The notes under the pieces are model-generated. The model was not told the origin of the DNA. It searched no databases and saw only the letters and a list, made by a program, of their open reading frames with translations. DNA of 64,000 nt from Candidatus Zhuqueibacterota bacterium (GTDB lineage Bacteria; Zhuqueibacterota; Zhuqueibacteria; Zhuqueibacterales; Zhuqueibacteraceae). The stretch's first letter is position 1; every line of letters begins with the position of its first letter. The position numbers were made by a program, and so were the translations under genes. Location of the stretch: positions 1-64,000 of the forward strand of contig JAKEEU010000035.1 in the NCBI GenBank assembly GCA_022616415.1, given 5' to 3'. Positions 7,631-14,852 of this stretch are shown piece by piece.

Positions 7631-9139
7631 ATGCTGCTCAATTTAACCGATTTATCCGCCGAGCCGTTGCACAGCCAGATTTCGCGGCAGGTGCTGGAGA
7701 AAATTTTGAACGGCGATCTCTCGGACGGCGCCGAGCTGATGCCGGCGCGCACGGTGGCGAGAGAACAGCACGTGAGCGTGAATTGCGTCGAGCGCGCTTA
7801 CGAGGAGCTGGTGCGGGATGGCCTGGTCATCTCCAAAAATGGCCAGGGATTTTTTGTGGCGCCGCTCACGCCGGAGCAGAAACAGGCCATCGCGCGGCAT
7901 CGGCTGCTCGGCGCCAAGTCGTCGCTGAATGTGCTCGAGGCTTTTTCCCAGCAGCTCATTGCGGTGTTCGATCCGCAGAAACTCTGCACCATTTTCGCTG
8001 AGAAACTCCAAAGCCATTTACAGACCAAACAGGTAGGCTTCGTTTTTCGCGATGACCGCAGCGGCGACTATGCGCTCCTGCCGTCCGAGAAATTCCCCGA
8101 TAAGCTCAAAATCGACCGCCACGACGAGCTGCTGCATAAGCTGCAGCAAGCGAAACATCCCATCGTGATCACCGTGGACAACGCCTGGGCAAAAAGGAGC
8201 CAGCTTTATCGCGAGCTGTTGCGACGCGAAACGCTGATGGCATTTCCACTCCTGGAAGCCAACAAGCTGCTGGGGCTGATCGCGCTGTGCGGAAAAATTT
8301 CCGGCGCGGGTTATTCGGTGGAAGACCAAAGATTGATCATGGTGCTGGCCAACCAATTCGTCACCGCGCTCACCACCGCGCGCTTTTATGTCGAGGCCGT
8401 GCAAATGCGCCAAATGGAAGAAGAGTTGCTCATGGCGCAGCAAATTCAAGCCGGCCTGTTGCCCAAAGTGCTGCCCAACAACGAGCACTTGCAGTTGGCG
8501 GCTTATTCCGAGCCGTCGCGCACCGTCGGCGGCGACTTCTATGATTATCTCCCCATCGAAGAGCATCGTTGCGGTTTGGTGATCGCCGATGCCAGCGGCA
8601 AAGGCATGCCGGCGGCGATGTTAATCTCGCAGCTTCAAGCCATTTTGAAAAACGAGGCCGGCAATGGCCAATCCCTTCAGCAGACGATGCGCAATATGAA
8701 TCAGCATGTCAAGCGCTACACCTCAACCAAAAATTTTGCCACGCTGTTTTATGGCGTGTTCGACCAGCGCACCGGCCTCATCGAGTTCGCCAATGCCGGC
8801 CACAATTATCCGATACTCGTGCGGCAGAACGGCGCCGTCGAGCTGCTGAAAACCACCGGCCCCGCGCTCGGCCTGCATCCGGATTGGAATTATGCCACCG
8901 CGAAGATAAAAATTGGCGCCGGCGACGCGCTCTTGCTCTACACTGATGGGGTGAACGAAACAATGAATCGCGTCGAAGAACAATATGGCGAGGAAAGATT
9001 GCAGGAGGTGCTCATCCAAAATCGCGCGCACAGCGCCGAGGAAATTTTGCAGGCGCTTATCGAAGATCTGAATACGTTCCATAAGTCTGAGGCGTTGCAG
9101 GATGATCGCACGATTATGGTCTTAAAAATGAAAATTTGA
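7631..9139 (+). CDS. GntR HTH - GAF-like - SpoIIE/PP2C phosphatase fusion
   Basis: A 502-residue three-part regulator. Residues 1-75 are a GntR-family (YtrA-like) winged helix. Residues about 95-250 look like a GAF-type sensor (LMAFPLLEANKLLGLIALCG). A short coiled stretch (257-275, QMEEELLMAQQIQAGLLPKV) leads into a SpoIIE/RsbU-type PPM phosphatase (about 285-500) with GGDFYDY (300-306), ADASGKG (Asp320), NAGHNYP and YTDGVNE metal-binding motifs. It probably binds DNA and dephosphorylates a partner on a signal. The ATG at 7631 is preferred over an upstream TTG because the GntR start is identical to that of the next gene and AGGCG lies before it. The following GntR gene begins 7 bp after the stop. 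Confidence 0.85.
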   Translation: MLLNLTDLSAEPLHSQISRQVLEKILNGDLSDGAELMPARTVAREQHVSVNCVERAYEELVRDGLVISKNGQGFFVAPLTPEQKQAIARHRLLGAKSSLNVLEAFSQQLIAVFDPQKLCTIFAEKLQSHLQTKQVGFVFRDDRSGDYALLPSEKFPDKLKIDRHDELLHKLQQAKHPIVITVDNAWAKRSQLYRELLRRETLMAFPLLEANKLLGLIALCGKISGAGYSVEDQRLIMVLANQFVTALTTARFYVEAVQMRQMEEELLMAQQIQAGLLPKVLPNNEHLQLAAYSEPSRTVGGDFYDYLPIEEHRCGLVIADASGKGMPAAMLISQLQAILKNEAGNGQSLQQTMRNMNQHVKRYTSTKNFATLFYGVFDQRTGLIEFANAGHNYPILVRQNGAVELLKTTGPALGLHPDWNYATAKIKIGAGDALLLYTDGVNETMNRVEEQYGEERLQEVLIQNRAHSAEEILQALIEDLNTFHKSEALQDDRTIMVLKMKI

Positions 9140-9146
9140 AATCGGA

Positions 9147-9533
9147 ATGCTGCTTAATTTAACCGACCTTTCCTCCGAGCCGCTGCAGAGCCAGATCGTG
9201 CGGCAAATTCGCGCGAAAATTTTGACCGGCGAGCTCGAGGCCGGCGCCGATTTGCCGTCGATCAGAGAATTGGCGCGCGGCCAACGGGTGAGCGTGATCA
9301 CCGTGCAGCGCGCCTACGAAGCGCTCATGCGCGAAGGGTTGATTCATTCCCGCCGCGGCAAGGGATTCTTCGTTTCGGAGCTGCCGGACAATGAGAAGCG
9401 CAGCATGGCCAAGCAACGCTTGCGCGAAAATCTTCAACCGATCGTTATGGCCGCGTCGGATGAAGGCTTGTCCAAAAGAGATATTTTAGAGGCCATTGAT
9501 TTTATTCTGAAACAGAACGGAAAGAAAAGTTAA
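9147..9533 (+). CDS. GntR family transcriptional regulator (YtrA-like)
   Basis: A 128-residue one-domain GntR protein. Residues 1-70 form the winged helix (PSIRELARGQRVSVITVQRAYEAL), followed by a short helical tail, as in the YtrA subfamily, which usually represses adjacent ABC-transporter genes. Its first 75 residues are close to the N-terminus of the preceding fusion protein (both begin MLLNLTDLS.EPL.SQI), so the two arose by tandem duplication. An ABC ATPase and permease follow after a 195-bp gap. Confidence 0.9.
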   Translation: MLLNLTDLSSEPLQSQIVRQIRAKILTGELEAGADLPSIRELARGQRVSVITVQRAYEALMREGLIHSRRGKGFFVSELPDNEKRSMAKQRLRENLQPIVMAASDEGLSKRDILEAIDFILKQNGKKS

Positions 9534-9585
9534 TTTAGCCTTGTGAGTCAATTTGGTGGAGAAAATTAAATTTAAAAAACCATTA

Positions 9586-9659
9586 ATGACAAAATGATAA
9601 GGTGACAAAATAATTGTTTTAAAAAGTATTGGCTCATTTTGTCTCTAAATTATTTTGTC
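9586..9659. repeat. GACAAAATAATT-family interspersed repeat
   Basis: TGACAAAATGA then GACAAAATAATT (9604-9615) are followed by TCATTTTGTC and AATTATTTTGTC (9648-9659). The two arms alternate (1, 2, 1', 2'), so they cannot all pair in one hairpin. A second copy of the same design is at 43488-43555. The rest of the gap before the ABC ATPase holds nothing else evident. Confidence 0.75.
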
Positions 9660-9729
9660 TAATGCTTTTCATCCGTTTCTATCCTAAATATGCTGTGGAA
9701 CTGAATATCAATAAACGAGGCGCACAACG

Positions 9730-10614
9730 ATGCCAAACGCATTCGAGTTTAGAAACGTCGTCAAAACTTATCCCGAATTCCAACTCGGCCCGCTCAACCT
9801 CGATTTGGAGCCCGGCACCGTGCTCGGATACGTTGGGCCGAACGGTTCCGGCAAATCGACCACCATGCATTGCCTCGTTGGCCTTGTCAAGGCAGACAGC
9901 GGGGAGATGCAAGTTTTCGGGCACCGGAATGATCCCAACAAACCGGTATGGAAGCTGGACACCGGTTATGTCGGTGACGTGCATGTCTTTTACGAAAACT
10001 GGTCGGGCGAGAAAAATCTCAAATTCCTTTCGCAGTTTTATCCGAATTGGTCGGACCGGCTGGTTGCCGATCTGGCAAAGCGCTTCAATTTACCGTTGAA
10101 CAAGAAAGCCAAAGAGCTTTCCGGCGGCAATCGCGTCAAGCTGTCTTTGGTTGCGGCGTTGGCGCATTCTCCCAAGCTGTTGCTTCTCGACGAGCCTACT
10201 TCCGGTTTGGATCCGGTGGTACGAACGGAAGTGCTCGACGTGCTCTTCGAAGAGTTGGAAGATGGCGAGCGCGCCATTTTTTATTCCACCCATATCTTGT
10301 CCGACATCAGCCGGCTCGCCGACGAGTTGGCATTTTTGGATAACGGCCAGGTCAAGCTGAGAAAGGCGAAGGATGATCTGACCGACCAGTGGCGCAAAAT
10401 TTCGTTTCGACTGCATCGGAATGACTTCACGCTAAAGGCGATTGTGAGCCACAAATACGAAGGCAAAGACCATCAAGTCATCAGCTTCAATTCTGAATTC
10501 ACGCTGCGGCAGCTCGGCGAGCTTGGCGCAGAAAATGTGCAGGAAAATCGCATGAGCATTGATGAAATCGCCGTGCAGATTCTCAAAGGCGTTGAACATG
10601 TGGAAAATATTTAA
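9730..10614 (+). CDS. ABC transporter ATP-binding protein (YtrB-like)
   Basis: A 294-residue ABC ATPase. It has Walker A GPNGSGKST (36-44), signature ELSGGNRVKLSLV (about 132-144), Walker B LLLLDEPTSGLDP (about 153-165) and an H-loop in STHILSD. The C-terminal 80 residues are the typical tail of single-domain exporter ATPases. The leader AACGAGGCGCACAA before the ATG is identical to that in front of the gene at 7631. It is followed by permease genes, with a truncated one overlapping its end. Substrate unknown. Confidence 0.9.
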   Translation: MPNAFEFRNVVKTYPEFQLGPLNLDLEPGTVLGYVGPNGSGKSTTMHCLVGLVKADSGEMQVFGHRNDPNKPVWKLDTGYVGDVHVFYENWSGEKNLKFLSQFYPNWSDRLVADLAKRFNLPLNKKAKELSGGNRVKLSLVAALAHSPKLLLLDEPTSGLDPVVRTEVLDVLFEELEDGERAIFYSTHILSDISRLADELAFLDNGQVKLRKAKDDLTDQWRKISFRLHRNDFTLKAIVSHKYEGKDHQVISFNSEFTLRQLGELGAENVQENRMSIDEIAVQILKGVEHVENI

Positions 10615-10756
10615 TGCAGAAATTCGGTATCACAAGCTTGTCTTGACAATTGCCTATACGATGAGTGTGCAGTTTGTGATCGCGGCAACGTTATCGGGTA
10701 TGACGAAAAGCATGGACTCGCCGCAATTGTCAAGTTTCTCAGTAGGAATACTTTAA
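10598..10756 (+). pseudogene. Truncated ABC permease (N-terminal fragment)
   Basis: Fifty-two codons start at an ATG overlapping the ABC ATPase end. MWKIFNAEIRYHKLVL followed by one hydrophobic segment resembles the N-terminus of the full permease downstream (MWRIIKAELSYNRIYLL), and it ends at TAA 10754-10756. This looks like the stub of a second permease that lost most of its length. A real 52-residue one-helix protein is the alternative. Confidence 0.55.
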
Positions 10757-10761
10757 CTTGC

Positions 10762-11424
10762 ATGAGACGAAAAATGTGGCGAATCATCAAGGCTGAGTTG
10801 AGCTATAATCGTATATATCTCCTGTCGGCTTACGTTGCAACCATCGGAATGTGGTTTGCTTATGTTTTTGATCCCACTGGCATGTTTCAAATATTCGGTG
10901 TGCCAGCTTTTTTTCTGATGCCGGCGCTTTATCATTTTGGCATTAAAGAACGTCGCGAGCGATTTCTTGCGTTGCTGCCGGTGCCGGTTCGGCATCGCGG
11001 CCTTGCCTTGTGGCTGCCATTCGCCGTTCTCTTTCACGCCGGCGTTCTTTCGGCGTGGACGACGCAATTGCTTCGAGCGCCTGATGAATTGGCCAACGAG
11101 TTTATTACTTTGAGTGGCGTACTCACACTCAATGGTATCACCATTTGTATCGTATTCATCGTCGGAATTCGTTTCGGCCTCGATTACAACAAAAGAGCGC
11201 ACCGGTGGATCGCCAATATCGTGTTGTGGATCGTTATTTTAAGTGGGGTGCTGCTTTTCTTTTCATTCAAAATTAGCTTCCAGCGGCATCCGGAATTCCA
11301 TGTCCTCATTCGCGATTTTCTCTTTCACTCACCGGCGGTTGCCGTGATCGCCAATCTGGTTTGCGCCGGCTTAATGTATCTAAGCATGGTCATTTATGCC
11401 GGCCGCAGGTCTTATCTGGCGTGA
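10762..11424 (+). CDS. ABC transporter permease, hypothetical
   Basis: A 220-residue integral membrane protein with about six hydrophobic segments. It is encoded directly after the ABC ATPase and probably forms its membrane half. It does not match a named permease family by eye. The start MRRKMWRII at 10762 gives a basic cytoplasmic N-terminus; the second Met at residue 5 is also possible. It would be co-transcribed with the GntR and ABC genes, the usual YtrA-type export cluster. Confidence 0.75.
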   Translation: MRRKMWRIIKAELSYNRIYLLSAYVATIGMWFAYVFDPTGMFQIFGVPAFFLMPALYHFGIKERRERFLALLPVPVRHRGLALWLPFAVLFHAGVLSAWTTQLLRAPDELANEFITLSGVLTLNGITICIVFIVGIRFGLDYNKRAHRWIANIVLWIVILSGVLLFFSFKISFQRHPEFHVLIRDFLFHSPAVAVIANLVCAGLMYLSMVIYAGRRSYLA

Positions 11425-11446
11425 ATTTGATCGAGTGGGGAAGATC

Positions 11447-12472
11447 TTATAAAATCCTGCTGATTTTAACCAGCCGTTGCTTGCCCGCCAACTTTTCCAC
11501 GCTCACTTCCACGTCCAAAAATTTTCGGATAATCGCGATATTGGTTTCGGCGTGTCGTGTCAATGGCTGGGTGACAAAGGCGCCCTCGCCGGCGCAGGCG
11601 AAGGGAAGCAAAAGTTGATCGGCGAGATGCGTGCCAACGGGCACCTCGGCAGCCAAGTATTCCTGCGCTTCCTTAACGACGGTGGCGGCCACCGCTTCAG
11701 CGCGAATATTAGCTTCGCCGAAGCCGGTAAAAACTACGACAACATTCTCGTAAACGAATTCGAGCATCACCACATTCCCCGGTCCCGGCCCTTTAGTGAT
11801 TTCTTCGGCCTGCAATTGCTCCGGCAGTAAAGACATTTTTGCTGCGATGACTTGCAATTCTCTTTCGGCGATATGGAGCGGTAGGTTGCAAATCAGCACA
11901 CGCGCCGTTTTGCTGAGGGATTTGCCTTTTTCCAACAAGCTCATCGGCGATAATTTCGTGGCCGGTTTGATCGTGACCACAAACTTCCCTCCGCCGGCAG
12001 GATAAAATCCTGGACGCTCCAATTTGGCAACTATCTCCGGTCCCATGCGGTTGATGATCGGCAAAAAAGCTTTTTGTAAAAAATCAAACGGCGGCGCATA
12101 AGGATTGTGTGTGCCACCTTCGAGCGTCAAATGCGACGACGCGCTTGCCGTGGCCAACGGCAGCAAGATCGTTTGTAAAACGAGCGTCGCGCTGCCGGCG
12201 GTGCCGACGGCAAAATGATATTCGCCCGGAACGATTTCACCCGGCGCAAACGTAAGCATACGCGACCCGATCTCCGCGCCGTTTACTTCGGCTTTGCTGA
12301 TACGCGTCGCCGCTTCCACCGCGGTCAAATGCTGCCGCAACAGCCCGGGTTTCTTCCGTCCCGCGCGGATATTTTCAATGCGAAAAGATTTTCTTGTCAA
12401 CAGCGAAAGCGCTAATGCCGTTCGCAAAATCTGCCCGCCGCCTTCGCCTTGACCGCCGTCGATGAGGATCAT
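11447..12472 (-). CDS. rtcA: RNA 3'-terminal phosphate cyclase
   Basis: A 341-residue RtcA. It converts RNA 3'-phosphate ends to 2',3'-cyclic phosphates through an adenylylated-His intermediate. The N-terminus IDGGQGEGGGQILR is the family signature, with AGRKKPGLLRQH and the C-terminal THLADQLLLPFA containing the catalytic His also present. Length is normal. It lies downstream of rtcB on the same strand, as in the rtcBA operon, with 143 bp between that hold a decayed repeat. Confidence 0.95.
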   Translation of the reverse strand: MILIDGGQGEGGGQILRTALALSLLTRKSFRIENIRAGRKKPGLLRQHLTAVEAATRISKAEVNGAEIGSRMLTFAPGEIVPGEYHFAVGTAGSATLVLQTILLPLATASASSHLTLEGGTHNPYAPPFDFLQKAFLPIINRMGPEIVAKLERPGFYPAGGGKFVVTIKPATKLSPMSLLEKGKSLSKTARVLICNLPLHIAERELQVIAAKMSLLPEQLQAEEITKGPGPGNVVMLEFVYENVVVVFTGFGEANIRAEAVAATVVKEAQEYLAAEVPVGTHLADQLLLPFACAGEGAFVTQPLTRHAETNIAIIRKFLDVEVSVEKLAGKQRLVKISRIL

Positions 12473-12491
12473 AGGGCATCAAAAGTTATAA

Positions 12492-12570
12492 CCAACGGAT
12501 AATCCCGCCACTACGGGACCAACGGATCAAAAACAATAGAAAAGGCATCTGTTGGCCGCTTTTATCCTGG
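12492..12570. repeat. Decayed CCAACGGAT repeat in the rtcB-rtcA gap
   Basis: Two CCAACGGAT direct copies (12492-12500 and 12529-12537) and a degenerate right arm (CTGTTGGCC then TTTTATCC) correspond to the nested palindrome at 3760-3818. Confidence 0.5.
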
Positions 12571-12593
12571 GGGATTACAAAGCTGCTCCAGCA

Positions 12594-12612
12594 GACTGGC
12601 AGTCTGCGTTAC
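12594..12612. repeat. 19-bp dispersed repeat, copy 1
   Basis: GACTGGCAGTCTGCGTTAC is the exact reverse complement of 20321-20339, which lies just after the MFS gene. Both sit immediately beyond the 3' end of a gene. Confidence 0.7.
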
Positions 12613-12615
12613 GTT

Positions 12616-14124
12616 TCACGCCGCGCCACCCAAACTCACATCCGCGTCTTTGATCACAAACCGCGCGCGCAGTTTCGCCACGGTGCTCGCGAGTCCCGCA
12701 GTTTCCACCGAGCGCAGCACTTCGGTGAAATCTTTGTATGCCGCCGGTGCTTCGTCTTTCGGATAATTGTAGCAGTTGGTCAAAATATCCTGCGAATCAA
12801 AAGAGCCATCAATCGTTTGTTGATCGAGGCGGCGAATGACTTCTTTGCGGCCCATGGCGCGGCCGGCGCCGTGATTGACGCTGTAGCCGCTTTTCTCCGC
12901 GCCTGGCTCGGCTACCATCACCGCCGAGCCGGCTTGCGGATTGCCCGGCAGCAAAATCGGATGGCCGGTTTCATAAAACGGCGTGCCTTTGAGCGCAAAG
13001 TGCTGCGCCGGAAACGCCCGCGTTGCGCCTTTGCGATGCACCCACACTACTTGATCGTGATAAACTTCTTTGCGCGCAATATTGTGGCTGATGAAATACA
13101 CCAACTCGCCTTTTACGCCGGGGATGACTTCTTGAAACGCTTCCAGCACCAGCGCATTGATCAGCAAATGATTCAGCGTGGCGAAATTTCCGCCGAGCGC
13201 CATGTCGTCGAGATACGCGTCGGCCTCGGCCGTGCCGAGCGGCGCATAAACCAGCTCGCGATCGCCGCCTGGAAACGGAATGTCCCAGGTGCGGAATTTT
13301 TCTTCAAGCGCTTGAAATTGCCCGCGTGCGAGATTGTAGCCAAAACCGCGCGAGCCGCAATGCGAGAGAAAGGCCACGTGGCCATCGCGCAAGCCGAACA
13401 CCTCGGCGGCGGCATGCGCGCGGGGATTGTCCAGCACTTCCACAATTTCGCACTCACCAAAATGATTGCCGCTGCCATACGAGCCGAGCTGGCGAACTTT
13501 CTCGTCAAACTTCGGAAATTTGCCTTGCGCGATCAACAGCTCGAGACGCTGGCCGAGCGCCTCGGCCGTCTCATCGTGGCCGGCATGAAACGCATCTTCG
13601 CAGCGCGCCGCCCAATGGGCCGGAATGCCCAAAGCTTCACAAACCGCCGCCGTCGCGCCGTTGATCGCGACTTCTCGTCCCAACTCCGCCGAAACCTGGC
13701 GGGATTTTTTCACCGAGCGTTGGCCTTTGCCGGCGCCGGTCGGGGTGCGCTCCGCAATCGCGTTGATAACCGCGCGACGCAGCGGACGATCGGCAATCGC
13801 CGCGGCCGGCAAATTGAGCTGGAGCAAGCTCATCGAGCATTTGATGTCGACGCCGACCGGGCCGGGATAAACATGCGTCGGCGAGATGAGCACACAACCG
13901 ACCGGCGCGCCGTAACCCGCATGCGCATCCGGATTGAGAATAAGATCGCTCACGCCGGGCGCGGAGCGCGAGTTCAACGCCTGTTGCAAACACGTTGGAT
14001 CAAACGCGTTACGGATGGCCTCGGTGCCAATCACCGTAATCGGTTTCCCTTTGCTGTGGGGCGCCGGCAGTATCGCCGTGGCCTCGCCGGTGGCAATTAA
14101 ATTCGATGCCGTCATATTTTCCAT
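12616..14124 (-). CDS. rtcB: RNA-splicing ligase RtcB
   Basis: A 502-residue RtcB, the GTP- and Mn-dependent ligase that joins 3'-phosphate or cyclic-phosphate RNA to 5'-OH ends. Visible motifs: VGVDIKC (metal Cys), GSGNHFGE, FLSHCGSRGFG, FISHNIARKE (guanylylated His region) and NHGAGRAMGR. The start at 14124 is chosen because AGCGGAGATTGCCAA places GGAG correctly. The reading frame stays open upstream to 14289, but there it overlaps the Y-RNA-like gene. Serine follows the metal-binding cysteine (DIKCS) where most RtcB have Gly. It is transcribed with rtcA and lies downstream of rsr. Confidence 0.93.
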   Translation of the reverse strand: MENMTASNLIATGEATAILPAPHSKGKPITVIGTEAIRNAFDPTCLQQALNSRSAPGVSDLILNPDAHAGYGAPVGCVLISPTHVYPGPVGVDIKCSMSLLQLNLPAAAIADRPLRRAVINAIAERTPTGAGKGQRSVKKSRQVSAELGREVAINGATAAVCEALGIPAHWAARCEDAFHAGHDETAEALGQRLELLIAQGKFPKFDEKVRQLGSYGSGNHFGECEIVEVLDNPRAHAAAEVFGLRDGHVAFLSHCGSRGFGYNLARGQFQALEEKFRTWDIPFPGGDRELVYAPLGTAEADAYLDDMALGGNFATLNHLLINALVLEAFQEVIPGVKGELVYFISHNIARKEVYHDQVVWVHRKGATRAFPAQHFALKGTPFYETGHPILLPGNPQAGSAVMVAEPGAEKSGYSVNHGAGRAMGRKEVIRRLDQQTIDGSFDSQDILTNCYNYPKDEAPAAYKDFTEVLRSVETAGLASTVAKLRARFVIKDADVSLGGAA

Positions 14125-14164
14125 TTGGCAATCTCCGCTATAATATAAGACAAGATTTTCGTAT

Positions 14165-14233
14165 AAAAAAGAGGGGACAAGAAATCCGTGAGACATTATC
14201 TTAACAGGATGTAGTCCCACTTGCATTCCCCTC
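14165..14233 (-). ncRNA. Second Y-RNA-like hairpin ending in a T-run terminator
   Basis: On the minus strand, GAGGGGA (14233-14227) pairs with TCCCCTC (14177-14171) and GTGGGAC (14220-14214) pairs with GTCTCAC (14194-14188). The two stems are separated by an asymmetric internal loop (ATGCAA on one side, 10 nt on the other). A run of six T follows at 14170-14165. The 5' strand has GAATGCnnGTGGnACTACATC, also found in the longer Y-like RNA upstream, so this is probably a shared Ro60-binding site. It has no tRNA-like domain; its apical loop is about 19 nt. It could also act as terminator or attenuator before rtcB. Confidence 0.65.
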
Positions 14234-14304
14234 TTCAGCACTGTCATGAGCCGCACTGCTTGGCAATAATAGTTGCCCACAAGGGGCAAAGGCTACGAAT
14301 CAGA

Positions 14305-14422
14305 CAGCGACAAGGTTTGATGAAACATGCCATGTGCTCTACCATTGAGCTATCCCGCAATGCGGAACCGGGATTCGAACCCGGAACCTCATGATCCGAT
14401 GTAGTTCCACCGGCATTCGCTG
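14305..14422 (-). ncRNA. yrlA: Y RNA (YrlA-like) with a circularly permuted tRNA-like domain
   Basis: About 118 nt on the minus strand between rsr and rtcB. Lower stem CAGCGA (14422-14417) pairs with TCGCTG (14310-14305). Upper stem GGTGGAAC (14411-14404) pairs with GTTTCATC (14326-14319), with an internal loop between them. Inside lies a tRNA-like domain (14394-14330) in permuted order: anticodon-stem 3' strand TCATG, variable loop AGGTT, T arm CCGGG-TTCGAAT-CCCGG, acceptor 3' strand TTCCGCA, one base, acceptor 5' strand TGCGGGA, D arm GCTC-AATGGTA-GAGC, anticodon-stem 5' strand CATGG. All four stems pair. The domain has no free CCA end. Bacterial Y RNAs near rsr/rtcB are known to mimic tRNA in this way, and their role is to tether Rsr to partners such as PNPase. 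Confidence 0.88.
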
Positions 14423-14431
14423 CATTTTTCG

Positions 14432-14848
14432 TTACAGGCTGACTTGCTCGATCAAACCAACCCAATGCTCCGGATGCAGCTTATCTGCGGCAAAATCGGC
14501 GATCACCTGAAACACCTGATCGGAGAAACCGCCGATATTTAAAACATCCGTGCGGTCATACGCCTGGGTGGTTGCATACGGTTGAATGTCAAGGCACACC
14601 AGCCGCGCCGCGGGATTGCGCTGCTTGAATTGATTCCACTCGCGCAGCATCTTCGTGCCTTGACTTTTTGCAGCGGTGTCCAGCCACGATTGATTATCCG
14701 AAACGAAGACGACCATTTCGCCGGTTGCTCGCGTAGCGTTGAGGCGCTTGAGCGGCGCGCTGCAGTTGGCGCCGCCGCCGCCGATTGAAGCAAGCTTCTG
14801 TGCATTCGTCATCACGCTGTCGCGCGGATTGAGCCTGAGATTGACCAC
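14432..14848 (-). pseudogene. rsr: C-terminal (vWA) fragment of Rsr
   Basis: Matches the last about 135 residues of the Ro60 orthologue: LRLNPRDSVMTNAQKLASIGGG, then VVFVSDNQSW and the family C-terminus. The vWA domain here lacks its first strand and MIDAS motif (DxSxS), which should precede. The codons just before read FHEKVVNL in the frame of this fragment, and the upstream fragment ends in a different frame. About 100 residues between the two halves are missing, so this is best read as one gene broken by an internal deletion. Confidence 0.75.
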
Positions 14849-14852
14849 CTTT

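Noticed and set aside
12817..14100. 427-codon plus-strand frame antisense to rtcB
   Set aside because: Low-complexity Arg/Ala-rich shadow caused by codon bias; RtcB motifs on the other strand are unambiguous.
14330..14394. Ordinary tRNA gene split by an intron
   Set aside because: The T arm precedes the D arm and there is no normal 5' or CCA end; the order is permuted and fits a Y-RNA tRNA-like domain.
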